Positions 9,240 to 18,508 of a stretch of 64,000 nt of DNA are shown here, piece after piece. Made by a program: the position numbers and the translations under genes. The notes under the pieces are model-generated. The model was given only the letters and a program-made list of their open reading frames with translations, had not been told where the DNA came from and did no database searches. Position 1 is the first letter of the stretch. The number at the start of each line of letters is the position of its first letter. Origin of the DNA: Paraburkholderia podalyriae (lineage in GTDB: Bacteria > Pseudomonadota > Gammaproteobacteria > Burkholderiales > Burkholderiaceae); the NCBI RefSeq assembly GCF_014397785.1, contig NZ_VZQQ01000014.1:124001-188000 (forward strand). Direction: 5' to 3'.

Positions 9240-9600
9240 TGCCCGGTTCGCCGGGGTTTTGCTAGCCATTCGCTGACACACTTGCGATACGCTTCTGTAC
9301 AGCGTTCGCAATGCTCCTCCTGATGCTCCCGCAATCTGCCGCACACGCATCGCACACCTGCGCGCACGCATCGCACACCTGCGCGCACAAGGCGCAGATA
9401 GCCGTCGCGTGCCAGCTGCTGCACACCGTGGCACCGGATGCAAGGCGGCAGACCGCCACGCAACCGATATCGAATTCTATGCGTTCGGCCATTCCGGTCG
9501 CATGCTCGTCTCACAAGCGGGAAGCGACGCAGTGGTCGCACGCCGTCGCTCATGCGTCGCAGGCCGAGATGCAAGGTTGATGCTGTTCGTGTCCATTTAA
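9240..9600 (-). pseudogene. DUF326 four-helix-bundle copper-binding protein, decayed
   Basis: Reading across frames reveals a Cys-rich DUF326/Csp-like protein: 'QPCISACDA', stop, 'TACDHCVAS', stop, 'FDIGCVAVCRLASGATVCSS', 'ATAICALCAQVCDACAQVCD', then after a frameshift 'EEHCERCTEAYRKC'. Members of this family line a four-helix bundle with Cys residues that bind Cu(I). Two in-frame stops (around 9553 and 9511), a frameshift near 9325, and loss of some Cys show it is dead. It also carries a 21-base tandem duplication. Confidence 0.85.
9347..9388. repeat. 21-bp tandem duplication
   Basis: Two perfect 21-base units (9347-9367 and 9368-9388) inside the DUF326 remnant, equal to seven codons (CAQVCDA on the minus strand). 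The duplication keeps frame and doubles a Cys-xxx-Cys motif. Confidence 0.9.
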
Positions 9601-9741
9601 TGCTTTGATGGAATGGCCGGCGAAAAGACAGGCTCATTTCACCGAGCAACGCACGGACCCAGTCTGCACCGTTGTCTTTTTCGGCCTCTCCTGCCAGAGC
9701 CCGGGGCCACCACACTCAGGACCATCGGCGTGGCCGTCAGG

Positions 9742-10059
9742 TCAAGGTATTGCCTCAGACTGCGTGCGGACGCGGAAAAACCTTTCGACGGGAATAATCG
9801 CGACTATGCCGTCTCCGACCGGCCCGACGTGCGCGATATCCATGATTGCTCTTACGAGGGTTTCAACGTCCGATGCCTGGGCGAAAATTTCGATTTTGAG
9901 GTGCTCGGTCGTCCAATCATCGGCAAACAGGTTTGGATGCGCGCCGAACCCTTTTACCTTGCTGGCGGTTATGCCGTGGATATCAATAGCGGCGAGCCTC
10001 TTTTCCAGAGTTTGCAGAACCTCCGGCCGGACAACCGCCACAACACATTTAAGTTCCAT
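9742..10059 (-). CDS. PII-like signal transduction protein with atypical T-loop
   Basis: 105 residues. The fold follows GlnB/GlnK: N-terminal 'MELKCVVAVVRPEVL', 'ITASKVKGFG', 'LKIEIFA' and the C-terminal 'IAHVGPVGDGIVAIIPVERF' that forms the nucleotide pocket. The T-loop is short and altered ('AHPNLFADDWTTEH'), with no Tyr51-type uridylylation site. Start at the ATG preceded by GAGGAG. No amtB or glutamine-synthetase gene is adjacent, so the partner is unknown. It probably binds a nucleotide or anion, as other PII-like proteins do; that is inference. Confidence 0.82.
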   Translation of the reverse strand: MELKCVVAVVRPEVLQTLEKRLAAIDIHGITASKVKGFGAHPNLFADDWTTEHLKIEIFAQASDVETLVRAIMDIAHVGPVGDGIVAIIPVERFFRVRTQSEAIP

Positions 10060-10136
10060 GTCTAGCTCCTCGTTGACTCCCTGATGGAAGGACGTCATGC
10101 GCTGCTATCCCTTCGGCGCCCACTTTGAATTTCGCA

Positions 10137-10406
10137 CTAACCAGAAAAGTGCTTTGCGTTGAGCACTATCGGCTCGGGTTCTTTTCGCATCAGACGCCTT
10201 GTCACCATCACGGCGATACGCTGGCGCCCTTCCAGGCACGCCTTCAACAGGCGTGCGCCGGCTGCACCGCTCGGCACCCAAAAGTGGCACTCCCGCGCCT
10301 CTCGAGATATTGCGCATTGAACGGAACGCTCGGGCAACGCGGCGACAAATTGAACCAGCTTCCCGTCCGGGGACAAGGTGATTGCTGCGGAGAGGTTGAT
10401 ATCCAT
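10137..10406 (-). CDS. DUF1488-like small protein
   Basis: 89 residues starting MDINLSAAITLSPDGK. The strand-rich 'KLVQFVAALPERSVQCAISR' and the following helix fit DUF1488 proteins, small cytoplasmic proteins of unknown function often found singly in Burkholderiales. No strong ribosome binding site is visible (AGAGG further upstream). It lies upstream of the PII-like gene on the same strand with a gap of about 80 bases, so co-transcription is possible. Confidence 0.55.
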   Translation of the reverse strand: MDINLSAAITLSPDGKLVQFVAALPERSVQCAISREARECHFWVPSGAAGARLLKACLEGRQRIAVMVTRRLMRKEPEPIVLNAKHFSG

Positions 10407-11160
10407 TGTGATTGCTTGATGCCGTGCACTGTTGGAGTAATCGTATCGCAACCGGCCGCCCCAAATGAACCGCAACTGTGCGAAAGAGCACGTGACAACC
10501 GGCAATTGTGCGCACCGTTTGAAACTGCCGAGGAAACCTTCCGCCGCGTATCGGAGCTCATTGAGAGACGCCCACCCCCACTGCTTCCTCGACGGTTCTG
10601 GCATTCGGGGCGCCTCCATCCGAGGCATCGCGCCCTTTTCATCAGAGAATTTTGTGCGCAAGCAGACAAACGGATGGCGATATTCCAAATGGGATGCTGA
10701 CATAAGGACATAAGAGCCATGAAGGCTCGGCGCCGGCGCCAAACGGGGAACGACAAAAAAACAGGCGAAGAATCGGCACAATCAATTGACCCGCGACCGC
10801 AGGGCGCGGGTCAACCTTCTCCTAATGCCAACCGTTTCTGGGTTGTGGCCGAACGCGATTTTGTGGTCGGTCGCGCACATACTGCAATGCATCAACGCGC
10901 ACACCCTAGAGGCGCGTGCAGACACTCCACTCGCTCCTTTTCGGCTGTTGCTATTTCATCAAACGATGCACAGCGGCATACCTTTTGGGCGTAAAGTTAA
11001 AGTGCTTTCTCAGGATTCGGGTGCGGTGCGGAACATGTGCGGTGAAACTCAGCGCAGCGCAGCAACTCACACCGATGCTGTCACTTACAGGGCATTCGGG
11101 GAATTATTGGCCCCCGTGGACCGTTATGACAAACAAGGACCGGGGGTGATGGAGGCAGGC
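10407..11160. other. Gap with one perfect hairpin
   Basis: No gene supported over about 750 bases. A perfect inverted repeat at 10786-10814 is listed separately. Confidence 0.4.
10786..10814. repeat. Perfect inverted repeat, 10-bp arms
   Basis: TTGACCCGCG, a nine-base loop, then CGCGGGTCAA. No T-run follows on either strand, so it is not a classical terminator. It may be a protein-binding palindrome or the end of a lost element; the arm resembles the TTGACCCGCATGC motif found at 14207-14319 and 34181. Confidence 0.6.
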
Positions 11161-11412
11161 ATGAAAAGCACGAATGAGCAGTCCCTGCGTTTCCAGGTCG
11201 AAAAATGGCTCGCGCCGGGTCCCGCGACGCCGGTCCACGTGACCGTTTTCAGTCGCACCCGCTCGGGCCGGAGACGCTATGTATGCGTCGAGACCGCACA
11301 ACCGGCCGGCCTGCGCGCGCTGTTCTTCTTTCGGCACGATGACGGTTTCTGGTGCGTGTTTCCGCCTACAGCCGACAGCCCGAGGGTGATTGCCGACCGC
11401 CTTGCCGCGTGA
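11161..11412 (+). CDS. Small conserved hypothetical protein
   Basis: 83 residues, starting at an ATG five bases after GGAGG. The body is basic and aromatic: 'FQVEKWLAPGPATPVHVTVF', 'RTRSGRRRYVCVE' and 'ALFFFRHDDGFWCVFPP'. I have the impression of a small Burkholderia family with this FFFRHDDG motif, but no function is known to me. An in-frame ATG four codons upstream is an alternative. Confidence 0.7.
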   Translation: MKSTNEQSLRFQVEKWLAPGPATPVHVTVFSRTRSGRRRYVCVETAQPAGLRALFFFRHDDGFWCVFPPTADSPRVIADRLAA

Positions 11413-11671
11413 GGGGGCCGCGCCGACGTCCATACTGCCGCTGTAACGCGGGGGACCTTCGCGCGCTGCGCTCGCGGCTAGCCCTTGATGGACGTCGCTT
11501 GGTCCGCCATGAGATTATCGTCGCTGATTTGATTGCATCACTTCCCCCGCACGGCGCCGGATTGCAGGGAGGGCAACACATCCCGCGAAAAGAACAGCGA
11601 TGCGCGCCCGACTTCGACGCGGCTTTACCCGGGGCAGTGAGTAAGCCGACCTGCGCTTATCAGCGGCCCAG

Positions 11672-11908
11672 TTATTTCGCGCCGAGGGTATTCAGCACCG
11701 CGTTACCTGCGGGCGTAAACTCGACTGTCCCGTCGTCTCGCCTCGGTTCGTTCGCCCGCGCAAGTGAAGCTTTGCTGAGCGCACCGACCTCCTGCTTCGC
11801 CGCCAGCACTTGGGACGGCGTATGCAGCGAAAGGACCTGCGTCGCTATCTCACGTTGGCTCTGCAGGTCGCGTAGCGCCGAGTTGCGCCTCGCCGGCGCT
11901 TTGTTCAA
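11672..11908 (-). CDS. Small hypothetical protein, relative of the gene at 3369
   Basis: 78 residues from a TTG start. 'QREIATQVLSLHTPSQVLAA' and the ending 'GTVEFTPAGNAVLNTLGAK' parallel the product of 3369-3635 in order and spacing. The overall shape suggests a small winged-helix-like fold. The start is uncertain because no ribosome binding site is visible. Confidence 0.45.
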   Translation of the reverse strand: MNKAPARRNSALRDLQSQREIATQVLSLHTPSQVLAAKQEVGALSKASLARANEPRRDDGTVEFTPAGNAVLNTLGAK

Positions 11909-12120
11909 GTGGCTCGATTACCCGAATCGCGCGAAGGAATATGGCTTAAGCCGTTACGCAATAACGACGCGCCATCGCCCGATGGCACAAGCGAGACACG
12001 TTTGTCCAGCGTCATACCGTTAGCTGCGCTGTCTCCGTGTCCCAGGCCCGCTCGTCGTGCGAAGCGCGCCGCGTTCGGCAAACGCCAGCGCTTTCGCGCC
12101 ATTGTTGCCGCGGTCTCCCG

Positions 12121-12729
12121 TCAACAATCTCGAGTGTCGCGTGCCTCACGCCACATGCTCCAGACGCGAGGCCCATTCCGCAGCTCAGAAGTACCCAGTA
12201 CCTTAAATCCGTACGCCGAGTAAAACGGCAGATTGCTGGGCTCAGCAGTTTCGAGATAGGCACCTGTGCCCTCTTCGTCGCACACGCGGAGTCCCGTCTT
12301 GAGCAGGGCGCTCCCAAGGCCCGTGCGTTGCTTGTATGGTTCAACTCCCAGGACACCGAGATACCAGAACCTTCGGCCGGGAGGATGCATCTGCTCAAGA
12401 TGACCCAACACATGCAATGCCTTGGGGAGTGCCGTCAAACCGGTAGCCATCGCCATGCGTGGCAGTAAACGTAGATGTGCGGCCAGCGACAGCGGGTAGC
12501 GACCGGGAGGTAACCAAAGTGCTGCAGCGCTCTGCTCATTGTTGGTGACAACAATACCGCTACGCAAGAATACGCGAAGGTAGAGTCGGTAGACAGCTAT
12601 CAGCCTTCGCTGGCGAACCATGTCTTCGGGGAACACGTGGAGCGCGAGTGGGTCACGTATAAAAGCCCTGGCCAGCATACCCGCCAGAATTTCTCTGTCC
12701 GATGAGCCGGGATTTCGAATCGTCTCCAT
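12121..12729 (-). CDS. GNAT family N-acetyltransferase
   Basis: 202 residues. The acetyl-CoA binding region is visible as 'YLGVLGVEPYKQRTGLGSAL' (Q/R-x-x-G-x-G/A), preceded by an acceptor-side region and followed by 'YLETAEPSNLPFYSAYGF', the usual C-terminal strand-helix of GNAT proteins. Substrate unknown. A TTG seven codons upstream extends the frame, but the ATG at 12729 begins the conserved part. It is divergent from the nitroreductase at 12874. Confidence 0.85.
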   Translation of the reverse strand: METIRNPGSSDREILAGMLARAFIRDPLALHVFPEDMVRQRRLIAVYRLYLRVFLRSGIVVTNNEQSAAALWLPPGRYPLSLAAHLRLLPRMAMATGLTALPKALHVLGHLEQMHPPGRRFWYLGVLGVEPYKQRTGLGSALLKTGLRVCDEEGTGAYLETAEPSNLPFYSAYGFKVLGTSELRNGPRVWSMWREARDTRDC

Positions 12730-12873
12730 TACGAGGCCGACGTTTTTCAAGAGGTGGACCTGATGCTACCACCGGTCCACAAAGTAGCTGTCGGCATGCC
12801 CTGCGACTACAATTCCGTTAGCCGAAGCGCACCGCGAGTGGTCGCGTCAGCCTTCCCAATCAAGGAGGATTTT

Positions 12874-13509
12874 ATGAGCAAGGTACTGGATGATGACGGA
12901 CTCAATCTTCTGTTCCGTGAAGCTCGCACACATACCACGTGGCTGAACCAACCCGTCGCCGATGAAACACTGCGGCGACTGTACGACCTGATGAAGTGGG
13001 CACCCACGAGCGCCAACTGCAACCCCGCAAGAATCGTCTTCCTTCGCACCACGGAAACCAAGGAAAGGCTGATACCGGCGCTCTCTCCTGGGAACGTGGA
13101 CAAGGTAAGGAACGCTCCCGTGACCGCCATCATCGCCTACGACCTGAAGTTCTATGAAAAACTCCCCACGCTTTTTCCACACAACCCCGGCATGCGCGAC
13201 CACTTCGCCAGCACGCCGGAACTGGTCGACACAACTGCGAGGCGCAACTCGTCTCTGCAAGGGGCCTATCTGATTCTCGCCGCTCGGGCATTGGGACTTG
13301 ATTGTGGACCGATGTCCGGATTCGACAATGCCAAGGTCGACGAGGAGTTTTTTGGAGCCGGAAAGAGCGACCAGGACACTGACGAAGAGTTCTTCCCGGA
13401 GGGCCACCTCAAATCGAATTTCCTGTGCAACCTGGGGTATGGTGATGCTTCCGCGCTCCACCCACGCGGGCCGCGCCTTGATTTCGACCAGGCGTGCACG
13501 CTTTTGTGA
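12874..13509 (+). CDS. Nitroreductase-family protein, RutE/HadB type (malonic semialdehyde reductase-like)
   Basis: 211 residues with AAGGAGG and a six-base spacer before ATG. The FMN-binding nitroreductase fold is shown by 'LYDLMKWAPTSANCNPARIV' and 'GAYLILAARALGLDCGPMSG', and the end 'NLGYGDASALHPRGPRLDFD' is typical of the RutE/HadB subgroup, which reduces malonic semialdehyde to 3-hydroxypropionate in pyrimidine catabolism. No rut operon is adjacent. Malonic semialdehyde is also the expected product of the beta-alanine aminotransferase encoded at 60957, so a link is possible but unproven. Confidence 0.88.
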   Translation: MSKVLDDDGLNLLFREARTHTTWLNQPVADETLRRLYDLMKWAPTSANCNPARIVFLRTTETKERLIPALSPGNVDKVRNAPVTAIIAYDLKFYEKLPTLFPHNPGMRDHFASTPELVDTTARRNSSLQGAYLILAARALGLDCGPMSGFDNAKVDEEFFGAGKSDQDTDEEFFPEGHLKSNFLCNLGYGDASALHPRGPRLDFDQACTLL

Positions 13510-13659
13510 CCTGGTCCCTCTTCGGCGCGCTCGGTGAGCCGCCCGACTCGTAGAAAATCGTTCACGAAATTGCAGAGTCCACCGACAATCCCGAGGACCT
13601 GGTGTCCCAGATAACACGGTCGCTTAACGTCACCGCTAAGTCCGCAAGTATCATCGAAC

Positions 13660-14024
13660 ATGGACGCAGCGGACGGAGATACGGCAGTGGACGACAGATT
13701 TGATAGACGAGAACTGCTGCTTCACTCGGGGACATGCTCGAAGCTTTGAGCTGTTTAGCTGAGACTGGTCGGCCGGACGCGCTAGTGGGGCAGCTTGCGA
13801 CGCAACAGGAACCGTTGCAAGACTTCGAGTTACTCCGGGCGCCTACCCCGAAGATGACGGTGGCCGAGTTCGGCGCACGCGTCGTGAGCGCGTTCTTCCT
13901 ATGGCCAAAGGAGTTGCTCGAGACGGAGTTCAACCGGAATGCGCTCGCGTCGACCATTCAGCACGACCTTTTTGATGTCAACCCGGACGGCTGGAAAGCG
14001 TATATCTGCTGCGTCACTCGGTGA
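13660..14024 (+). pseudogene. Hypothetical protein, probably frameshifted
   Basis: A first frame (MDAADGDTAVDDRFDRREL.LLHSG) runs into a second that starts 'DMLEALSCLAETGRPDALVG' and ends 'DVNPDGWKAYICCVTR'. One G missing from the GGGG at about 13729-13733 would join them into a single protein of about 120 residues. No domain recognised. If the join is wrong, a 96-residue gene could start at 13734. Confidence 0.45.
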
Positions 14025-14206
14025 TATTTCGAAAGCTGAGGCGCGCGGAGCAAGCACGCTGATGCGAGAGGAGCAAGGCGCCGTAGTCTCTATGGCAGCG
14101 GCGTGAGCACCTTGACTAAGCGTTTCTACCGCGCATGGTCCGACGCCAGCACAGCATAGCGGCGTCGCCAGCGTGATTGGGAAGTACTGATGTCGCCAAT
14201 TCCAAC

Positions 14207-14319
14207 CTTACCCGCATGCCGAGACGCTGACGACCCGTTAGAGTGGGCCGCGAGGCATCGATGCCGGAGCATTGGTTTGGTTGGCAGGTGGGCCAATCCG
14301 ATGTCGGCATGCGGGTCAA
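14207..14319. repeat. Inverted pair of a TTGACCCGCATGC-type motif
   Basis: TTACCCGCATGC at 14207-14218 on plus faces TTGACCCGCATGC on minus at 14307-14319. The second has GCCAGC a few bases further out, as does the plus-strand copy at 34181. Such repeated end motifs are seen at insertion-sequence termini, and an IS21-type IstA remnant exists at 30047, but no transposase is present here. Confidence 0.5.
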
Positions 14320-14369
14320 GATAATGCTGGCGTCGCCAACTTATTGCTTCAACGTAAGGAGGTATGCCG

Positions 14370-15102
14370 ATGCGCAATGCCGGTGGCAGTGATATTCGTG
14401 CAGTCGTTTTCGATGTCTTCGGAACTGTAGTTGACTGGAGAGGCGGTGTGGCACGTGCACTCGCGCCTTTCCTCGTAGAGCACGGATTGCCGTTCGACCC
14501 CTTCCAATTTGCAGATGCCTGGCGTAGCGAATATGTGCCTGCGATGAAGGAAGTGCGCAGTGGTCCGCGGCCGTTCGTGCCCTCGACGTTCTGCACAGGG
14601 AAAATCTGGACAAAGTACTCCTGCGTTTCGGCGTTGAGCCGGCATCCATTCCCACCGACGCGCTCGACACCTTGAATCTTGCGTGGCATCAACTTGACCC
14701 ATGGCCGGACGTGCTACCCGGGCTGTCCCGTCTCAAACAGCATTTCATCATCGCGCCGCTCTCTAACGGCAACATCCGCCTGATGCTCGATGTGGCGAAG
14801 CGCGCCGGTCTGCCATGGGATGCCATACTCGGTGCCGAAGTGTCTCGGGCCTATAAGCCGTCACCAGAGGTCTATCTGAGCACGGCGGAACTGTTGGCAA
14901 TACGCCCGAGCGACTCTGCATGGTGGCGGCTCACAACAACGATTTGAAAGCAGCGAGAGCCTGTGGCCTGAAGACCGCGTTTTTCGCTCGCCCCTACGAG
15001 CATTGGGACAGTCAGCTCACGGACCTTCAATCGGCGGAGGATTGGGACTTCGTTGCGAGTTCCCTCGTTGAATTGGCCGCCCAGATGACAGGCGACGCCT
15101 GA
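14370..15102 (+). pseudogene. Haloacid dehalogenase type II (HAD), two frameshifts
   Basis: The three reading frames together give a full HAD dehalogenase: motif I 'AVVFDVFGTVVDW' (Asp nucleophile), 'ENLDKVLLRFGVEPASIPTD', motif II Ser/Asn 'IAPLSNGN', motif III Lys 'RAYKPSPEVYL', and motif IV 'MVAAHNNDLKAARACGL'. Breaks lie near 14580 and near 14918, each a one-base indel. GGAGG stands seven bases before the ATG at 14370. 2-haloacids or related short acids would have been the substrate. No transport or regulator gene is adjacent. Confidence 0.88.
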
Positions 15103-15264
15103 CTGTTCCGTCCGTTACATTCTCTTGCCGCTTCCTCCCAATTTGGGCAAGCCGCCGACCGGGCAATGCGGTTTGCCGTTCGCTCGCTTTGTACGCAACT
15201 TCGTCTTTAGACATAGTCAACGACACTTGTCGCGACGAACATCTCGTTCGGCAATGCGGCTAGG

Positions 15265-15291
15265 AACGCCCCCCGCTTTCCGGGGGGCGTT
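15265..15291. terminator. Strong GC hairpin, probable bidirectional terminator
   Basis: AACGCCCCCCG, loop CTTTC, CGGGGGGCGTT: a perfect 11-base stem. It sits between the converging HAD pseudogene (plus) and the small basic gene at 15298 (minus), the expected place for a shared terminator. The flanking T-runs are weak on both sides. Confidence 0.75.
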
Positions 15292-15297
15292 ATCGTT

Positions 15298-15456
15298 TCA
15301 GACTTTCGACTTGTTCTTGGTGCGCTGCTTAGACATTTGAGGGCTTTTCTCGCCCTGCGCCTTTCCGGCAGTCTTCGCTGGCGAGGCTACCTTCTTCTTG
15401 GTCGACATTTCGGCTTCAGCCCCGTGAGCGGGCGAGGCTTTTCTGGACGATGGCAT
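15298..15456 (-). CDS. Small lysine/alanine-rich basic protein
   Basis: 52 residues starting MPSSRKASPAHGAEAEMSTK, with GGAGT before the ATG. It is composed almost wholly of Lys, Ala, Ser, Gln and Pro and lacks hydrophobic core residues, so it is probably disordered and nucleic-acid binding. The composition resembles the lysine-rich tails of the HU and H-NS proteins elsewhere in this window. No domain is recognised. Confidence 0.55.
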   Translation of the reverse strand: MPSSRKASPAHGAEAEMSTKKKVASPAKTAGKAQGEKSPQMSKQRTKNKSKV

Positions 15457-15802
15457 GATGTACTCCTTAAGTCTTGTTGCCGTTATGGCACTTTCCACAA
15501 TAGGCGGCCGGCTGGCGAGAATCAAGCCACGCATGCCGCGTGACCCGAGGACAGCGGTCGTATATCCAGAGGAGCCCCTACGATTCTCGCACGCGAACGT
15601 CGACTCAAGTGGTCAGACGCGGGCAGCGGGTCACTGGCGCCACGCCGGACCGACGGCGGCGCGGCGCGCCCGCTTGGAGAGGCGGCGCTGACTTGCGCAC
15701 CGCCGGCAGCGCTGGGATAAGCCCGCTCCAGACGTCCGAATCAGGGGGCGATGTATTCAGACGGTCAACGTCCCTCGGCGCACGGGCTTTGTAGCCTGGA
15801 TT

Positions 15803-17143
15803 TCAGTGGTGCGCGTAGAGCGGGAGAAACGGGTCTTTCGCGCGCGGCGCACCCTCGCTGGTCGGTCGGGCTGTGTCGCCCGGGACAGGCGACGGGCATT
15901 GCGGGATGTCGGTGCGAGCGACCGGAAGGTTCAGCATTTTCGCGAAGTCATCTGCGGCGCGCGCGCGGGCCGTCAGATTAAGGATGCCGTTGAGTCCGAG
16001 CAGCTTGTCCGTTGTCTTCAAAATTGACGTGTGGTCGTAAAGCGAGTGGTCGATGGTGCCAGTCTGCACGTAGGGCGATATAACGAGAGCGGGCACGCGT
16101 ACGCCGAATCTGTCAAATGGGAAGTTGTGCGTCTTGAGCGTTGCGTTTTCGCCGGCAGCCGGGGGCACTGCAGGCGGCGGCCGCACATGGTCGAAGAAGC
16201 CACCGTGTTCGTCGAAGACGACAACGAAGAGGCTATTGGGCCATAACTTTGAGCCGGTGATGGCGTCGTAGAGCGTTTTCACCAACGCCTCGCCTTTACG
16301 GACGTCCCCGGCCGGATGCATCGAATTGCCGTTGCGAAAATCATTTTTCGCGTCGTAGGTCGGCTCGATGAAGACGAACTTTGAGCTCAACGACCCATCC
16401 GCGAGCCGAGACAGAAGCGTGTCCATGCCGACGAAGCGGCTGAGGAGGGTCTGCATCCCGTAAATGCCGCGCGCTTGTGCCACATCCCCCTGCGCAATGA
16501 GCCAGTCAGACGGGCGAAGTTTCGAGAAAATCGTGCCGTTCTGGAAGGTAAAAATCGGCGCATTCAGAAACACAGCCTCGAGCACCTGTGTGTCGCTCGG
16601 TGAATGGTCGAGTCCCGATGACGTCCCGGCGAGTGCAAAGAAACGGTTCGGCCAGGTCGGGCCGGGGACCGACGCGAACCAGTTGTCGCACACGCCAAAC
16701 TGGCGGGTCAGAAAGTTGAGCACAGGAAGCTGGTCTGGCGTGAACACGCTAAACGCATCTGCAACGACATCCGCATGGTCTTCGTAGGTCGCAGCGAACC
16801 CGGTTGTCGACGGGTCGACAGCGAGCGGTGGATAGCCTGCTGCGCCAAGCCCGAAGGAGTCGTTCCTGACGGTGTCCGCACTCGCGATGGGTATCCCGCA
16901 AAGCTGCACGCAGGTGTCGGTAAATTCGTGGCCCGGGTCGAAGCCGAGCGCGTATGGAGAGTCTTTGCCCAGTTGGTAGGAGGTGCCGGTGCGCCCAAAG
17001 TTAACGATTGGTTGCGCCGGCAATCCGTTCGCCGTCGTCGGGCAGCCGCCGGGTAGCGCGCCCGTGAAGTTCGACAGGCCGAAGACGCTGTCGTACGAGC
17101 GGTTTTCGAGCATGAGAACGAAGACGTGCTGTATCGCTGTCAC
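15803..17143 (-). CDS. Phosphoesterase family protein (phospholipase C / acid phosphatase-like)
   Basis: 446 residues of the PF04185 phosphoesterase fold. The N-terminal metal-ligand motif is 'HVFVLMLENRSYDSVFG' (Glu-Asn). Further motifs are 'DPGHEFTDTC', 'VPGPTWPNRFFALAGTSSG' and 'VVFDEHGGFFDHV' (Asp-Glu-His-Gly). The GTG start at 17143 follows GGAGAGG; the longer frame upstream is Arg-rich and unsupported. No signal peptide is visible with this start, which is unusual because many relatives are exported. Substrates may be phospholipids or phosphomonoesters. Single gene, no operon. Confidence 0.88.
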   Translation of the reverse strand: MTAIQHVFVLMLENRSYDSVFGLSNFTGALPGGCPTTANGLPAQPIVNFGRTGTSYQLGKDSPYALGFDPGHEFTDTCVQLCGIPIASADTVRNDSFGLGAAGYPPLAVDPSTTGFAATYEDHADVVADAFSVFTPDQLPVLNFLTRQFGVCDNWFASVPGPTWPNRFFALAGTSSGLDHSPSDTQVLEAVFLNAPIFTFQNGTIFSKLRPSDWLIAQGDVAQARGIYGMQTLLSRFVGMDTLLSRLADGSLSSKFVFIEPTYDAKNDFRNGNSMHPAGDVRKGEALVKTLYDAITGSKLWPNSLFVVVFDEHGGFFDHVRPPPAVPPAAGENATLKTHNFPFDRFGVRVPALVISPYVQTGTIDHSLYDHTSILKTTDKLLGLNGILNLTARARAADDFAKMLNLPVARTDIPQCPSPVPGDTARPTSEGAPRAKDPFLPLYAHH

Positions 17144-17859
17144 TATTCCTCTCCGCCGATGCCAGCCGCGCAGCTGGCTGATTCGCACGATACACCTAAA
17201 ACGAACCACGGCGGGTGCCACCGCCGGTTCTATCTTAAAAAACATTAACCGGCAGTGCTAACGTCGGTGCTCGAATGGGGCGAGGTGCGGTGTACGAAGC
17301 GCGACGACGCCCGAAAGTTAAATCGCGTCTGGTTTCGGCGCGGTGTTCCCGGACGTCGCTGTCAGCGGCGGCATCATGCAGAATTGGTACGCGGATTGGA
17401 AGTCGAAACGACGTCGACGCGCGGTGTTATTTGTCTTCGCCAACGGGAATCGGGATAACACTGTCACCAGCTAGTAGTAGCTGAGGCACCTGTCGAAGAT
17501 TCCAGCTTCCAGCTTCCAGCCTCGTCCTCGTCGAACACCCACACTCGGATTGCAAAACTCGCGCAGACCACGGACTTTGACTATGCGTAGCCGTACATCC
17601 CAGACGTTCGGGGAATCAATCCAGCAGATTGGACCCACGTCCGTGCGCGGTGCGGCTCGGCTCATCTCAAACCAATGTTCAACTAATTTCGCAACGGCTT
17701 CTTAGATGTCTCCCGTCGTCTCCTAATGAAGTCACCGTCTCCGGTGACGGTGCGCTTAGGCCTTGGGTTAGTTTTTTGAAACGCCATTGGCTATTTGCAG
17801 GTCATCATAAAATTGAAGTCATAGAAGTACACGCGACTCGTCTCGTCGTGAATAGGCTA
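17144..17859. other. No gene supported
   Basis: About 700 bases with only short overlapping frames. Minor features are a triple CTTCCAG tandem near 17505-17519 and a small GTCACC/GGTGAC inverted repeat near 17731-17748. Confidence 0.4.
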
Positions 17860-18369
17860 CTAACTCTGCTGCTCAAACAGCCAAGATTCAATCCGCAAAC
17901 GCGCGTTCGGTGAGCTAATGCCACTCTCGGGGGAGAGATGTACGAAATGCTGCATGTACCCAATCGGCACGCCCCATGCCCGGTCGTCGAGCGCGAGCCA
18001 TATCAGGACGCCATGGGACCAGACGTGGCGAAGGATTTTGGATACGCGGTCGGTGCCGTCCTGCACCTCGCTCATCCTAGACCTGATTTTCATCGTGTCG
18101 TCGACGATTCGATAACGTAGGGCTTCGGGCAGCTGAGAGGTAACGCCGTCACGGCCTATGTGTTGCAGCCAGGACGTTGTTAGTACCAGCTGAACGCGCG
18201 GGTACGGCGCGAGCAGTTCAACGAGTACCGGGGCGAACTCAAACAATTTTCGTCCGCTCTCGATAGTGATGCGCCCGTGTTCGTCGATGTCCGCCGAGCC
18301 AGCGTGCAGCGTTCCGTCCACATCCAGGTAGAGGGTCGGTGCGCGCGCGTCGAATACCAGTTTTTCCAT
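17860..18369 (-). CDS. HAD-domain protein
   Basis: 169 residues. The HAD motif I is 'TLYLDVDGTLHAG' (DxDGT, residues 12-24), followed by 'VLVELLAPYPRVQLVLTTSW' with the Thr/Ser of motif II. 'IWLALDDRAWGVP' supplies the acidic motif IV, so the active site looks complete. This matches the small HAD_2-like proteins common in Burkholderia. Substrate unknown. The neighbouring minus-strand region 19090-19220 holds the start of a similar HAD domain that is broken, so this may be the surviving copy. Confidence 0.8.
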   Translation of the reverse strand: MEKLVFDARAPTLYLDVDGTLHAGSADIDEHGRITIESGRKLFEFAPVLVELLAPYPRVQLVLTTSWLQHIGRDGVTSQLPEALRYRIVDDTMKIRSRMSEVQDGTDRVSKILRHVWSHGVLIWLALDDRAWGVPIGYMQHFVHLSPESGISSPNARLRIESWLFEQQS

Positions 18370-18508
18370 CCATTTCCCCTATCAATACGTCCCACTGCTT
18401 AATTCACGCACCTGACCTGCTCTTGACTTCTTCCGGGATTAGCTCACCGTTTGTGACCATTGTGCGACCGCATTCGAGGGCTTGCTGTCGAAATTGTTCA
18501 CGTATTGC

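Noticed and set aside
9347..9388. Possible short CRISPR-like repeat
   Set aside because: Only two adjacent units with no spacer; it is an in-frame duplication inside the DUF326 remnant.
11352..12023. 223-residue plus-strand frame
   Set aside because: Overlaps the end of one gene and the antisense of another; composition is Arg/Ala/Ser-rich without a domain.
12847..13617. 256-residue minus-strand frame over the nitroreductase
   Set aside because: Antisense shadow; the nitroreductase has a strong ribosome site and complete motifs.
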